60,411 nucleotides of DNA, taken from positions 1 through 60,411 of the forward strand of contig NYMS01000051.1 of assembly GCA_002529455.1 (NCBI GenBank). The letters run 5' to 3'. Positions within the stretch are counted from its first letter, which is position 1. Every line of letters begins with the position of its first letter. Of the stretch, positions 35,643 to 44,714 are shown piece after piece. The position numbers were made by a program, and so were the translations under genes. The DNA is from Glycomyces fuscus. GTDB lineage: Bacteria > Actinomycetota > Actinomycetes > Streptosporangiales > Streptosporangiaceae. The notes beneath the pieces were generated by a model. The model made no database searches, had not been told where the DNA came from, and saw nothing but the letters and a program-made list of their open reading frames with translations.

Positions 35643-36242
35643 GTGCTCGTACGGAACCGTTGGGCCGTCCTCTCGGTCGGCATGGTGGCGCAGGTGGCCA
35701 GTGTGTCGGCGATGTTCGGCGTCCCGCAGAACGCGCTGATGACCTGCGCGGTGATCTACCTCGTGCAGGAACAGGGGTGGGGAGCGCCCGCCGCGGGCGC
35801 GGTCGTGGCGGTGGCGCAGGTGCCCGGGGCGGCGGGGCGCCTGCTGCTGGGGGTCTGGTCCGACCGGACGGGGGACCGGATGCGCCCGGTGCGCTGGTGG
35901 GCGGTGGCCTCGGGGGTCTGCCTGGTGCTGCTCGCGGTGCTGCCGCGGGCCCGGGCGTGGACGGCCGTGCCGATGCTCCTGGCCTGCCTGGTCCTGACGA
36001 TGTGGCACAACGGCCTGACCTTCACCGCCGTCGCCGAGACGGCGGGGTCCTCCTGGGCGGGGCGCGCCCTGGCCGTGCAGAACTGGCTCCAGGGCGTCAG
36101 CACGACGCTGGCCCCGGTGCTCGTGGCGGCGGTGATCACCCTCGCGGGTCTGCCCTCCGTCTTCGCGGTGAGCGCCCTCTTCTCCGCCGCGGCCGTCGCC
36201 GTGGTTCCGGTGGCGCGGGGGCGCCGGGGGGCCGACCCCTGA
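35643..36242 (+). pseudogene. MFS transporter with a large internal deletion
   Basis: A 199-aa frame. Residues 1-25 read like the first helix of an MFS carrier (RNRWAVLSVGMVAQVASVSA), but the text then jumps (after MFGVPQ) to helix 7-12 sequence: NALMTCAVIYLVQEQGWGAP, then the second-half LLLGVWSDRTGDRMRP loop. About 150-200 residues of a normal 400-residue carrier are missing, yet the frame is intact. It could be a decaying partner of the upstream dehydratase. GTG 35643 is assumed; no strong ribosome-binding site. Confidence 0.6.
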
Positions 36243-36563
36243 CCGGGGCGTCCCTCACGGAGCGCCCGCGGGCCGGGAACGCGGGGGCCGCGCGGCCGTC
36301 CCCGGGCCCCGCCGGGCACACGCGGCCCGGCCGGAGAAGGAGGGCGCCGGGGCCTTGAACACGGAGCCCCCATCACATAAGTTCGCTTCCGGCACAGACG
36401 TTCGACATTCGTACGATCACCCTCCGTGAGGAGATTGTTCCCGACGGGAGGGGCGCCCCGCTCCGCCCGGATCCCGGCGCCTCCGGAAGGGCCCCGGACC
36501 GGGAGGGCGGCCCCCGGCGCCCGCGCCCTCCACCCCGACAGGCAGAACACGAATGCGGGACCC
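36243..36563. other. 321-bp gap before the OFA-type MFS gene
   Basis: No gene seen. A lower-GC stretch (36375-36425) carries CATTCGTACGA (36406-36416), an 11-mer also present upstream of the conservon (11654-11664). This is the likely promoter region. Confidence 0.5.
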
Positions 36564-37931
36564 ATGACGCGCACCAGCCCCCCGACCCCGTTCCTCGACT
36601 ACGAGAGGAGCATCGCGCCGCCCGGGTACAGCCGGTGGCTCATCCCTCCCGCGGCCCTGGCGGTCCACCTGTCCATCGGCCAGGTGTACGCGTTCAGCGT
36701 CTTCCGCAACCCGCTGGTCGAGCGCTTCGACACCTCGCTGACCGCGGTCGGGATCATCTTCAGCATCGCCATCGTCATGCTCGGCCTGTCGGCCGCGTTC
36801 GGCGGCAAGTGGGTGGAGCGCAACGGCCCCCGCAAGGCGATGTTCGTCTCCGGCCTGTGCTGGTCCGGCGGCTTCGTCGTCGGCGCGCTCGGAGCGGCCA
36901 CCGGCCAGCTCTGGCTGGTCTACCTCGGCTACGGCTTCGTCGGCGGGCTCGGCCTGGGCATCGGCTACATCTCGCCGGTCTCCACCCTCATCAAGTGGTT
37001 CCCCGACCGGCCCGGCCTGGCCACGGGCATCGCGATCATGGGCTTCGGCGGCGGCGCGCTCATCGCCTCGCCGCTGTCCTCCGAGCTCCTCGACCGCTAC
37101 GCCGACACCCCCGCCGACGCCGTCGCCCCCGCGTTCCTCACCCTGGGCGCCATCTACTTCGCGGTCATGATGCTGGGCGCCTTCACCGTGCGCGTGCCCC
37201 CGCCGGGCTGGCGGCCCGCGGGGTCCCCGGCCGAGGAGCCGGAGGAGGCCTCCACGGGTCGGTCCCCGGCCCCGGAGGGGGTGTCGGTGGAGACCGCCGT
37301 GCGCACCCCGCAGTTCTGGCTCCTGTGGACCGTGCTCTTCTGCAACGTCACCGCGGGGATCGGGATCCTGGAACAGGCCTCGCCCATGGTGCAGGAGTTC
37401 TTCACCGGGGTCGGCCCGGCCGAGGCGGCGGGTTACGTCGGCTTCCTCTCCCTGTGCAACATGCTCGGGCGGCTCGTGTGGTCCTCGGCCTCCGACGTGA
37501 TCGGCCGCAGGAGCGTCTACATCGGCTACCTCGGCCTGGGCGGGCTCCTCTACCTGCTGATCGCCGTCGCTGGAACCAGTTCGATCGTGCTGTTCGTGGC
37601 GCTGACCGGCGTCATCCTGTCCTTCTACGGCGGCGGCTTCTCCACGGTGCCCGCCTACCTGAAGGACCTGTTCGGCACCTTCAACGTGGGCGCCGTCCAC
37701 GGCAGGCTCCTCACCGCCTGGTCGCTGGCCGGGGTGGCCGGGCCGATGGTCGTCAACGTCATCGCCGACGCCCAGCTGGCCGCCGGACGCGACGGGGCCG
37801 CGCTCTACGGGCTCTCCCTCTACGTCATGGTCGGCGTCATGGCCGTGGGCTTCCTCGCGAACATGCTGGTCCGCCCCCTGCCCGAGCGGGTCCACCAGCG
37901 CGACCGGGAACGCGTCGCCGGGCGCGGCTGA
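36564..37931 (+). CDS. MFS transporter, oxalate/formate antiporter (OFA) family
   Basis: A 455-aa 12-helix MFS carrier of the OFA/monocarboxylate group: SIGQVYAFSVFRNPLVERFD in helix 1, GISPVSTLIKWFPDRPGLATG-type loop (here GYISPVSTLIKWFPDRPG) and GFGGGALIASPLS. Substrates in this family are small carboxylates. It is followed at 85 bp by a 42-aa membrane peptide gene of the kind often found after such carriers in actinobacteria. ATG 36564 has only a weak GGGA site. Confidence 0.85.
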   Translation: MTRTSPPTPFLDYERSIAPPGYSRWLIPPAALAVHLSIGQVYAFSVFRNPLVERFDTSLTAVGIIFSIAIVMLGLSAAFGGKWVERNGPRKAMFVSGLCWSGGFVVGALGAATGQLWLVYLGYGFVGGLGLGIGYISPVSTLIKWFPDRPGLATGIAIMGFGGGALIASPLSSELLDRYADTPADAVAPAFLTLGAIYFAVMMLGAFTVRVPPPGWRPAGSPAEEPEEASTGRSPAPEGVSVETAVRTPQFWLLWTVLFCNVTAGIGILEQASPMVQEFFTGVGPAEAAGYVGFLSLCNMLGRLVWSSASDVIGRRSVYIGYLGLGGLLYLLIAVAGTSSIVLFVALTGVILSFYGGGFSTVPAYLKDLFGTFNVGAVHGRLLTAWSLAGVAGPMVVNVIADAQLAAGRDGAALYGLSLYVMVGVMAVGFLANMLVRPLPERVHQRDRERVAGRG

Positions 37932-38016
37932 GACCCGACCCGGGGCGGGGCCGCGACGGTCCCCGGCCCCGGACCGCACACACGACCCCTCACCGGTCAC
38001 CGAGGAAAGGCCACAC

Positions 38017-38145
38017 ATGTCAGGCAACCGGACCACCAACGCCTCCACCGTCACCGCGATCCTGCTGTGGGTGCTCGTGCTCGCCGCCCTGGCCTACGGG
38101 GTGACGCAGACCGCCGTGGACGCCGCGGCGCTCTTCGCCTCCTGA
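38017..38145 (+). CDS. Small single-pass membrane protein, partner of OFA-type MFS carrier
   Basis: A 42-aa protein (start MSGNRTTNASTV) with one hydrophobic segment, TAILLWVLVLAALAYGVTQT. GAGGAAAGG stands 7 nt before the ATG and codons have G/C third positions, so it is real despite its size. Similar mini-proteins occur after MFS genes of this group in actinobacteria and are called MFS small subunits; a role in assembling or regulating the carrier is inferred. Confidence 0.75.
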   Translation: MSGNRTTNASTVTAILLWVLVLAALAYGVTQTAVDAAALFAS

Positions 38146-38382
38146 GGCACGCGACGCACCGGGGCCCGCCAGGCGGTGCGCTGCCGCGTCGGCCCGCGCA
38201 CCGCCGGGGGCCGGGGAACCGCCGGTCCTCGGGCGCCTCCGCCGCTACCTCGACGGCCCCGGCGCCGGAGGCGGGCCCGGGAACGATCCTTCCTGACCCG
38301 GGGAGCCGTGCCGGGAGCGGTCGGCGGGATCCCGCCCCGGGCCCGAGGGGCCCGCGGAAGCGTGCCGCTCCGGTGACCGCTC

Positions 38383-39855
38383 TCAGGCCCCGTCCGCGCT
38401 CTCGCCCTTGGCCCAGGCGGTGACCAGCCTCTGGGCGTCGGGGCGGCGCGGCATGGCGACGATGAGCAGGTCGTTCTCGCGGATCCGGGTGTGCGCGGAG
38501 GGCACCAGCACCCGCTTGCCCCGCACGATCGTGGTGACCAGGCCGTGCGGCGGGTCGAGCTCGCCGAGCCGCCTGCCCACGATGTACAGCCCCGGTGCCG
38601 CGCGCACCTCGATGAGCTCGGTGCTGAGGTCGCTGATGGGGACGTCCGCCGCCACGGGTTCGAGCGAGTGGTCGCCGCTGGCCGAGCCCAGGCGGCCGGC
38701 GGCGGCGCGGATGCTGGTGCCCTGCACCGCCGCGGAGACCAGCACGACGAAGAAGACGACGTCGAAGATCAGGACGCCGTCGGGGTACCCCGCCACGAAG
38801 GGGAACGTGGCCAGCACGATCGGCACGGCCCCGCGCAGCCCGGCCCAGCTGACGAAGGCGATCTCCCGCCACGTGTAGTCGAACCACACCAGGCACAGCG
38901 TCACCGCCACGGGACGGGCCACCAGGACCAGGACCGCGCTGACGGCCAGCCCCGAGAGCGCCACGCCCGGCAGGGCCGAGGGGAAGACCAGCATGCCCAG
39001 CAGCAGGAACAGCCCCACCTCGGCGGCGCTGGACAACCCCTCGTGGAAGATGCGGATGCCGCGCCGGTGCAGGGGCACGCGGGCGCCCACGACCAGCCCG
39101 GTGATGTAGACCGCGAGGAAGCCCGAGGCGCCCGCCAGCGCCGCGGCGCCGTAGGAGACCCCGGCCACGCCCAGCGCCAGCACCGGGTAGACCCCCGCCG
39201 GGCCCAGGTTGACGCGGGTCAGCAGCCAGCTCCCGGCCAGCCCCGCCGCGGCGCCCACGGCCAGGCCCCCGACCAGCTGCACGAGGGCGAACAGCGCCCA
39301 CTCGGCCGGTGACGGCGTGTGCTGCCAGGTGGAGATCAGACCGATGGTGAGCAGGATGGCGATCGGGTCGTTGGCGCCGGACTCCACCTCCAGCAGGGCG
39401 GCGACCTTGCGGGGCAGCGGGGCCCTCCGTAGCATGGCGAACACCGCCGCGGCGTCCGTGGAGGCCACGACCGCGCCGATGAGCAGGGCGGTCAGGGGAC
39501 GCACGCCCAGCAGCAGGTACGTGCCCGCCGCCAGGATCAGCGCCGTGACCGCCACGGCCACGGTGGCCAGTACGAACCCGGGCGCGGCGGCGCGCCGCAG
39601 GTCCCCGGGCTTGGTCGTCAGGCCGCCCTCGAAGAGGATGAGGATCAGTGCGACGCTCCCGCCGATCTGGGCGATCTCGGGGTTGTCCAGGCGGATCAGC
39701 CCGAGCCCGTCGTCGGCGATGAGCATGCCCAGCGCCAGGAAGAGCAGCAGGCCGGGCAGCCGGATGCGGTTGGCGAAGCCCGAGGCCAGGATCGCCGCCA
39801 CCAGCAGGAGTCCGGCCGCCAGGATCCACCCGTCGGCGGGCAGTTGAACTGTCAT
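38383..39855 (-). CDS. Potassium/proton (NhaP2/CvrA-type) antiporter
   Basis: A 490-aa CPA1-type antiporter with about 12 helices, the ion-site motif VESGANDPIAI and FEGGLTTKPGDL near helix 4, followed by a C-terminal TrkA_C/RCK_C regulatory domain (VPISDLSTELIEVRAAPG, IRENDLLIVAMP) from about residue 400. It should exchange K+ or Na+ for H+ across the plasma membrane. ATG 39855 has GGGGGA close upstream. Divergent from a universal stress protein gene with only 45 bp between. Confidence 0.88.
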   Translation of the reverse strand: MTVQLPADGWILAAGLLLVAAILASGFANRIRLPGLLLFLALGMLIADDGLGLIRLDNPEIAQIGGSVALILILFEGGLTTKPGDLRRAAAPGFVLATVAVAVTALILAAGTYLLLGVRPLTALLIGAVVASTDAAAVFAMLRRAPLPRKVAALLEVESGANDPIAILLTIGLISTWQHTPSPAEWALFALVQLVGGLAVGAAAGLAGSWLLTRVNLGPAGVYPVLALGVAGVSYGAAALAGASGFLAVYITGLVVGARVPLHRRGIRIFHEGLSSAAEVGLFLLLGMLVFPSALPGVALSGLAVSAVLVLVARPVAVTLCLVWFDYTWREIAFVSWAGLRGAVPIVLATFPFVAGYPDGVLIFDVVFFVVLVSAAVQGTSIRAAAGRLGSASGDHSLEPVAADVPISDLSTELIEVRAAPGLYIVGRRLGELDPPHGLVTTIVRGKRVLVPSAHTRIRENDLLIVAMPRRPDAQRLVTAWAKGESADGA

Positions 39856-39900
39856 GGTCCCCCGTCGTCGGCTCTGGACGCAGCGGAGGGGGGAACGCCG

Positions 39901-40725
39901 ATGGCAGCCGGTGGTGAAGACGGCGCCGCACGGGCCCCCACCCGCGCCATCACCCGGTTCCTGGTGCCCCTGGACGGCACCGCCACTGCGGCGGCCGCCG
40001 TCGGCCCCGCGCTGCGCGCCGCCCGCGTCCTGCGCGTCCCCCTGGAGCTGCTGACCGTGCACGACCGCGTGAACGGCACGTGGGCCGAGGACGTCGACGT
40101 GATCGCCGCGGGCCTGGACTACGACCGCGTCGAGGTCTCCATGGTCGGCACCGGATGGCCGGGGGACGTGATCGTCGACGCGGTCGCCGAGCAGCCCGGA
40201 ACGGTCGTGTGCATGGCCACCCACAACCGGGACCGGTTCTCACGCCTGGTGGCGGGCAGCGTCACCGAGCACGTACTGCGCCGGGCCGCCGCCCCGGTGC
40301 TCATGATAGGTCCCGGGTACCGGCGGGACGGGGGAGGCGGGGCCGGTGACCGCGCCCTCGTGTGCCTGGACGGCGGCTGCCGCGACACCGCCACCCTCGC
40401 CCTGGGGGAGGGGTGGGCCCGCCAGCTCGGGCTGGAGGTGGAGCTGGTGCACGTGGCCTCGCCCGGCGGGGGCGCCGTGGCCGAGGAACGGCTGTCCCGG
40501 GCCGCGCGGAGGCTGGAGGCGGACGGCCTGGCGGTCAGGACGACCGTGCTGACCGGCGCCGACCCCGCGGACGACATCACCGGGCTGCTCCACCGGCGCC
40601 CCGGCGCCCTGGCGGTGCTGACCAGCCGCGCCCGGGTGGGGATCCCGCGGCTCGTCCTGGGGAGCGTGAGCTCGCGGATCCTGGCCTCCAGCCCCCGCCC
40701 CCTCCTCCTCGCGCGCCCGCGCTGA
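39901..40725 (+). CDS. Universal stress protein with two UspA domains
   Basis: A 274-aa protein with tandem Usp domains: RFLVPLDGTATAAAAVGPAL opening the first and RALVCLDGGCRDTATLALGE the second. The ATP-binding G-2x-G-9x-G-S/T loop is recognisable in VAGSVTEHVLRRAAAPVLMI and VLGSVSSRILASSPRPLLLA. Function is stress-related in general. ATG 39901 follows GGAGGGGGG. Shares a short divergent promoter region with the antiporter. Confidence 0.85.
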   Translation: MAAGGEDGAARAPTRAITRFLVPLDGTATAAAAVGPALRAARVLRVPLELLTVHDRVNGTWAEDVDVIAAGLDYDRVEVSMVGTGWPGDVIVDAVAEQPGTVVCMATHNRDRFSRLVAGSVTEHVLRRAAAPVLMIGPGYRRDGGGGAGDRALVCLDGGCRDTATLALGEGWARQLGLEVELVHVASPGGGAVAEERLSRAARRLEADGLAVRTTVLTGADPADDITGLLHRRPGALAVLTSRARVGIPRLVLGSVSSRILASSPRPLLLARPR

Positions 40726-40728
40726 GGC

Positions 40729-40760
40729 CCCGTGCGGCCGGGGCGCCCCGGCCGCACGGG
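40729..40760. terminator. 32-bp perfect palindrome, bidirectional terminator
   Basis: Every base from 40729 to 40760 pairs with its partner (arms CCCGTGCGGCCGGGGC and its complement, no loop). It lies exactly between the stop of the universal stress gene and the stop of the converging SRPBCC gene. Confidence 0.8.
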
Positions 40761-40771
40761 CGTCCGGCGCG

Positions 40772-41251
40772 TCAGCCGGAGGCCAGGACCTCGCGGTAGT
40801 GCGCGATGAGCTCCTCGTCGGGACCGGCCTGTGCCCGCTCCGTGCGTCCGTCCAGCACGGCGGCGAGGGCGCCCAGGCACACGTCCCACCCGGCCGCGGT
40901 GTTGGCCGTCCAGGCCGGGTCGGAGACGGTGTTGGACAGGCGCAGCACGCACCCGCCGCCGTCCGCCTCCAGGGTCCAGCGCAGGTCCTCGCCGTCCCAG
41001 CGGAAGGCCAGGGTGTGCGGCGGCGAGAACTCGGTGATCGGCGCGGTCCGCGGTTCCTCACCGGGGAAGGTGAGTGTGAGCGCGCCGCCCTCGCGCGCGT
41101 CGATCGCCACATCGCAGGGGAACCACCGGCTGAGCGCCTCGTCGGTGGTCAGCGCGGCCCAGACCGCCGGCAGCGGGTGCGGGTAGCGGCGGGTGAAGTG
41201 CAGTACGGGTGCGCCGGGCGTGCTCGCGTCGACGCGGACCTCGGTGCTCAT
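40772..41251 (-). CDS. SRPBCC / AHSA1-like protein
   Basis: A 159-aa START-like protein (FTRRYPHPLPAVWAALTTDE, RWFPCDVAIDAREGGALTLT, TAAGWDVCLGALAAVLDG). Coupled to an ArsR gene by a 4-bp overlap (ATGA at 41248-41251). Role unknown. Confidence 0.85.
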   Translation of the reverse strand: MSTEVRVDASTPGAPVLHFTRRYPHPLPAVWAALTTDEALSRWFPCDVAIDAREGGALTLTFPGEEPRTAPITEFSPPHTLAFRWDGEDLRWTLEADGGGCVLRLSNTVSDPAWTANTAAGWDVCLGALAAVLDGRTERAQAGPDEELIAHYREVLASG

Positions 41252-41577
41252 GGCTGCTGCCCCTCCTGTGGGTGGGTGGAGTCCAGGTAATCGCCCAGTT
41301 CGTCCAGCCTGTCCGTCCAGAACGCCCGGTAGGGGCGCAGCCAGTCGTCCAGGTCGCGCAGCGCCTCGGCCCGGAGGCGGTAGCGCCGCCCCTGCCGCTC
41401 GGCGGTCTCGCAGACCAGTCCGGCGGTGCGCAGCACGCGCAGGTGCTTGGAGACGTTGGGCTGGCTCATGTCCAGCCCGGCGACCAGGTCCTTGACGAGC
41501 AGGCCCTCGCTTCGGCGCAGCGCGTCCAGGATGCGGCGCCTGCTGGGTTCGGCAAGGACGGTGAACAGGTCGGGCAT
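41248..41577 (-). CDS. ArsR-family regulator
   Basis: A 109-aa ArsR protein (FTVLAEPSRRRILDALRRSE, LDMSQPNVSKHLRVLRTAGL). No cysteine metal site. Its promoter holds a perfect palindrome between -35 and -10, so autorepression is likely. Confidence 0.88.
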   Translation of the reverse strand: MPDLFTVLAEPSRRRILDALRRSEGLLVKDLVAGLDMSQPNVSKHLRVLRTAGLVCETAERQGRRYRLRAEALRDLDDWLRPYRAFWTDRLDELGDYLDSTHPQEGQQP

Positions 41578-41583
41578 GCATTG

Positions 41584-41613
41584 ATTATGCCTGATTGGTT
41601 ATATAACCGTCAA
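41584..41613 (-). promoter_or_regulatory. ArsR promoter with GGTTATATAACC operator
   Basis: Minus strand TTGACG (41608-41613), 18-bp spacer, CATAAT (41584-41589), then 6 nt to the ATG. The perfect palindrome GGTTATATAACC (41597-41608) sits in the spacer, touching the -35. It reads as an autoregulatory operator. Confidence 0.7.
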
Positions 41614-41696
41614 GGAATGCAAGGGGGTGCGCGCTTCCCGGCGCACGGCCGGGGAGCGCCCGTACGCGCCAGGGAGGGGACGGCCGCCCGAACGGC

Positions 41697-41730
41697 CCGT
41701 GCCCCGCCGGGCACGCCCGGCGGGGCACGG
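41697..41730 (-). terminator. Terminator of the prephenate operon
   Basis: 16-bp perfect arms (CCGTGCCCCGCCGGGC and its complement) with a 2-nt centre, 15 bp past the tyrA-type stop at 41745 on the minus strand. It marks the left edge of the biosynthetic cluster. Confidence 0.8.
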
Positions 41731-41744
41731 AGCGGCCCGGCCGC

Positions 41745-42857
41745 TCAGTTCAGGGCGCCGACCCCGGAGTCCACCCCCAGGTCCGCGTACCCGGCCGACC
41801 AGCCCTCGGCCTCCAGCCGCCGCAGCAGCGGCCCCGTGGCGGTGGCGGCCGCGGTGAACTCCACCGACAGGGTGTCGCGCTCCCACGAGGGCGACACGTC
41901 GTCGGCGGTGACGCCGGACTCCTCCAGCACCGCCAGCAGCCGGGCCAGCTCCCCGGGGGCCTCCTCCAGCGCGACCCGCAGGCGAGCCCCGCCCCGGGGC
42001 TGCTCCCGGGAGAGCAGCCCCAGCCCCTCGACGCCCCGGTCCAGCAGGTCGCGCACCCGTCCCGACTCCAGCGACTCCCGCCCCGGCTCGGCGCGGGAGA
42101 GCACGTCCAGGGCGGCCAGCACCAGCGACAGGTCCTCGTGCAGGTCGCGCAGCACCCCGACCAGGGGGCCGGAGTTGGAGCGCAGGATGTCGGTCCACAG
42201 CCGGGGGTCGCCGCCCGCGACGCGGGTGGTGTCGCGCAGCCCCTGGCCCGCCAGGCGGAAGGCCTCCTCGGACCCGCCGCGCAACCGCGCCGCCATGAGG
42301 CTCGCGACCACGTGCGGCGCGTGCGAGGTCAGGGCCACCGCGTCGTCGTGGGCCTGGCTGTCCATCATCACCGGGACCGCGCCGCACAGGCAGATCATCT
42401 CCAGCGCCCGGTTGAGCACCGGCCGCGCGGTGGCCGCCGTGGGCGTGAGCACCCACGTCCGGCCCTCGAACAGGTCCGCGCGGGCCGCCAGCGGGCCCGC
42501 CTTCTCCCGGCCCGCCAGGGGGTGGCCGCCGATGAACGTCGCCGGGTCGGCGATGGCGCCCAGCACGTCCCTGCCGGGCGCGGACTTCACGCTCGCCACG
42601 TCCGTGTAGGCCCGGGCCAGGCCGCGCAGCTGCTGCTCCGCCAGGACGGCGCCGACCGTGCCGGGCGGCACCGCGATCACCGCCAGGTCCACCGCCCCGT
42701 CCGGGGCGCCGACCGTGCCGGCGCCCAGCGCGGCCGCGGTGCGGGCCGCCGCGGGGTCCCGGTCCAGCAGGTGGACGGCGACCCCGTGGCGGCTCGCGGC
42801 CAGCGCCACGGAGGTCCCGATGAGTCCCGTACCGACCACCGCCATGGTGCGGATCAC
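41745..42857 (-). CDS. Prephenate dehydrogenase
   Basis: A 370-aa TyrA-type enzyme that oxidatively decarboxylates prephenate to 4-hydroxyphenylpyruvate. NAD-binding VVGTGLIGTSVALAASRHG at the N-terminus, TDVASVKSAPGRDV, the active-site FIGGHPLAGREKAG, and LTSHAPHVVASLMA are all present. A C-terminal ACT-like region (LRVALEEAPGELARLLAVLE) suggests feedback control. GTG 42857 overlaps the chorismate mutase stop, so this is the last gene of a coupled aromatic operon. Confidence 0.9.
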   Translation of the reverse strand: MIRTMAVVGTGLIGTSVALAASRHGVAVHLLDRDPAAARTAAALGAGTVGAPDGAVDLAVIAVPPGTVGAVLAEQQLRGLARAYTDVASVKSAPGRDVLGAIADPATFIGGHPLAGREKAGPLAARADLFEGRTWVLTPTAATARPVLNRALEMICLCGAVPVMMDSQAHDDAVALTSHAPHVVASLMAARLRGGSEEAFRLAGQGLRDTTRVAGGDPRLWTDILRSNSGPLVGVLRDLHEDLSLVLAALDVLSRAEPGRESLESGRVRDLLDRGVEGLGLLSREQPRGGARLRVALEEAPGELARLLAVLEESGVTADDVSPSWERDTLSVEFTAAATATGPLLRRLEAEGWSAGYADLGVDSGVGALN

Positions 42858-43225
42858 GGCGCACCGCCCCCCAGGTCCTCGCGCAGGCGCGCGGCGCCGC
42901 CCAGGTAGACGTGCTGGACGTCCGCGCGCGCCATGCCGCTCTCCGCGTGCGCCATCAGGCGCACCGTCCGGGGCAGCGCCCCGGCCACGTCCAGCTCCCG
43001 CGCGCACATCAGGGGCACGTCGCGCAGGCCCATCTCGCGCGCCGCCTCCGCCGGGAAGGCACTCACCAGGTCGGACGTGGAGGTGAACAGGATGCTCACC
43101 AGGTCGTCGGGGGCGATGCCGTTGGCGTCCAGGACCTTGGTGAGCAGTTCACGGACGCCCGCGAGCAGGTGCTCCCTGTCGTCGCGGTCCAACTGCACCG
43201 CCCCGCGTACCGCGCGCAGGGTCAT
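42854..43225 (-). CDS. Chorismate mutase, AroH class (canonical)
   Basis: A 123-aa AroH-type chorismate mutase, the trimeric Bacillus subtilis fold. Measured against B. subtilis AroH, the catalytic positions are kept: Arg7 (AVRGAV), Phe57 and Arg63 (SAFPAEAARE), Cys75 and Glu78 (MCARELDV), Arg90 (TVRLM) and Tyr108 (HVYLGG). It makes prephenate from chorismate for the dehydrogenase encoded by the next gene, which overlaps it. ATG 43225 overlaps the DAHP synthase stop. Confidence 0.9.
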   Translation of the reverse strand: MTLRAVRGAVQLDRDDREHLLAGVRELLTKVLDANGIAPDDLVSILFTSTSDLVSAFPAEAAREMGLRDVPLMCARELDVAGALPRTVRLMAHAESGMARADVQHVYLGGAARLREDLGGGAP

Positions 43226-44604
43226 CGGCGCGCCTCCCTCTCCTGGCGGGCCTCGCCCAGCACCTCGGCGACGAGGAAGGCCAGGTCCAGGGACTGGCTG
43301 CGGTTCAGGCGCGGGTCGCAGGCGGTCTCGTAGCGGCGCCGCAGGTCGTCCACGCCGATCCGGCTCCCGCCCCCCACGCACTCGGTCACGTCGTCGCCGG
43401 TCAGCTCCACGTGGATGCCGCCGGGGTGGGTGCCCAGGGCCCGGTGCACCTCGAAGAAGCCCCGCACCTCCTCCAGGACGTCGTCGAAGCGCCGGGTCTT
43501 GTACCCGCTGTCGGCCTTGAAGGTGTTGCCGTGCATGGGGTCGCACACCCACGCGACCCGGGCCCCGGACGCCGTGACCTTCTCCACCAGCGCGGGCAGC
43601 CGGTCGCGGACGCGGTCGGCGCCCATCCTCGTGATGAAGGTCAGCCGCCCGGGCTCGCGCTCGGGGTCGAGCCTGTCCACCAGCGCCAGCGCCTCGTCGG
43701 GCTCGGTGCCGGGCCCGAGCTTGACCCCGACCGGGTTGCGTATGCGCGAGGCGAACTCCACGTGCGCCCCGTCCAGCCGCCGGGTGCGCTCACCGATCCA
43801 GACCATGTGCCCGGAGACGTCGTAGAGCCCGCCGGTGCGCGAGTCGACGCGGGTCATCGCCGCCTCGTAGTCCAGCAGCAGGGCCTCGTGGGAGGAGTAG
43901 AACTCGGTGGTGCGCACGGCCTCGGCGTCGGTGACCCCGCACGCCCGCATGAAGGCCAGGGCGTTGTCGATCTCGCGGGCCAGGCGCTCGTAGCGCCGCC
44001 CCGCGGGGGAGTCGCGCACGAAGTCGCGGTTCCAGGCGTGCACCTGTGCCAGGTCGGCGTAGCCGCCGGTGGTGAAGGCGCGCACCAGGTTCAGGGTGAC
44101 CGCTGAGGCGTGGTAGGCGCGCTTGAGCCGCTCGGGGTCGGGGCGCCGGTCCCGCTCGGTGAAGGCGAGCCCGTTGACGGCGTCGCCCCGGTAGGAGGGC
44201 AGGCTCACCCCGTCGCGGGTCTCGGTCGGGCTGGAGCGCGGTTTGCTGTACTGCCCGGCGATGCGGCCCACCTTCACCACCGGGACGGAGCCCGCGTAGG
44301 TGAGGACGGCGCCCATCTGGAAGAGCGTCTTGAGCTTGTTCCTGATCTGGTCGGCGGAGACGCCGTCGAGGGCCTCGGCGCAGTCGCCTCCCTGGAGGAG
44401 GAACTCCTCGCCGCGCGCCACGGCGCCCAGGCGCGCCTTGAGCTGGTCGCACTCGCCCGCGAAGACCAGGGGCGGGTAGGCGGCCAGGTCGGCCAGCACG
44501 TCGGCGAGGGCCTCGGGGTCGGGCCAGTCGGGCTGCTGTTCGGCGGGAAGGGAACGCCAGTCGTCCGCGGTGGTCGTGCTCTGCTCGGGATTCATGGTGG
44601 CCAT
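43222..44604 (-). CDS. 3-deoxy-7-phosphoheptulonate (DAHP) synthase, class II
   Basis: A 460-aa class II (plant-type) DAHP synthase, the first step of the shikimate pathway. Seen are LLQGGDCAEALDGVSADQIR near residue 70, VKVGRIAGQYSKPRSSP, GEHTRR-type IGERTRRLDGAHVEF, and VWVCDPMHGNTF-like WVCDPMHGNTFKADSGYKTR. Class II enzymes occur in primary metabolism of actinobacteria and, as extra copies, in antibiotic clusters. Being fused by overlap to chorismate mutase and prephenate dehydrogenase argues for dedicated precursor supply here. ATG 44604 is used; ATG 44595 has better spacing from GAGG. Confidence 0.9.
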   Translation of the reverse strand: MATMNPEQSTTTADDWRSLPAEQQPDWPDPEALADVLADLAAYPPLVFAGECDQLKARLGAVARGEEFLLQGGDCAEALDGVSADQIRNKLKTLFQMGAVLTYAGSVPVVKVGRIAGQYSKPRSSPTETRDGVSLPSYRGDAVNGLAFTERDRRPDPERLKRAYHASAVTLNLVRAFTTGGYADLAQVHAWNRDFVRDSPAGRRYERLAREIDNALAFMRACGVTDAEAVRTTEFYSSHEALLLDYEAAMTRVDSRTGGLYDVSGHMVWIGERTRRLDGAHVEFASRIRNPVGVKLGPGTEPDEALALVDRLDPEREPGRLTFITRMGADRVRDRLPALVEKVTASGARVAWVCDPMHGNTFKADSGYKTRRFDDVLEEVRGFFEVHRALGTHPGGIHVELTGDDVTECVGGGSRIGVDDLRRRYETACDPRLNRSQSLDLAFLVAEVLGEARQEREARR

Positions 44605-44714
44605 GCCTCACAAGGGGGTGGTGGGGAGGGGTGGCACGGGGTGGCGGCGTCTCGGCGGGGTCGGGGCCGAGGGGTCGCGAGCGGTCCGGTGGTGGGGGAG
44701 AGCGGGGGAGAAGG

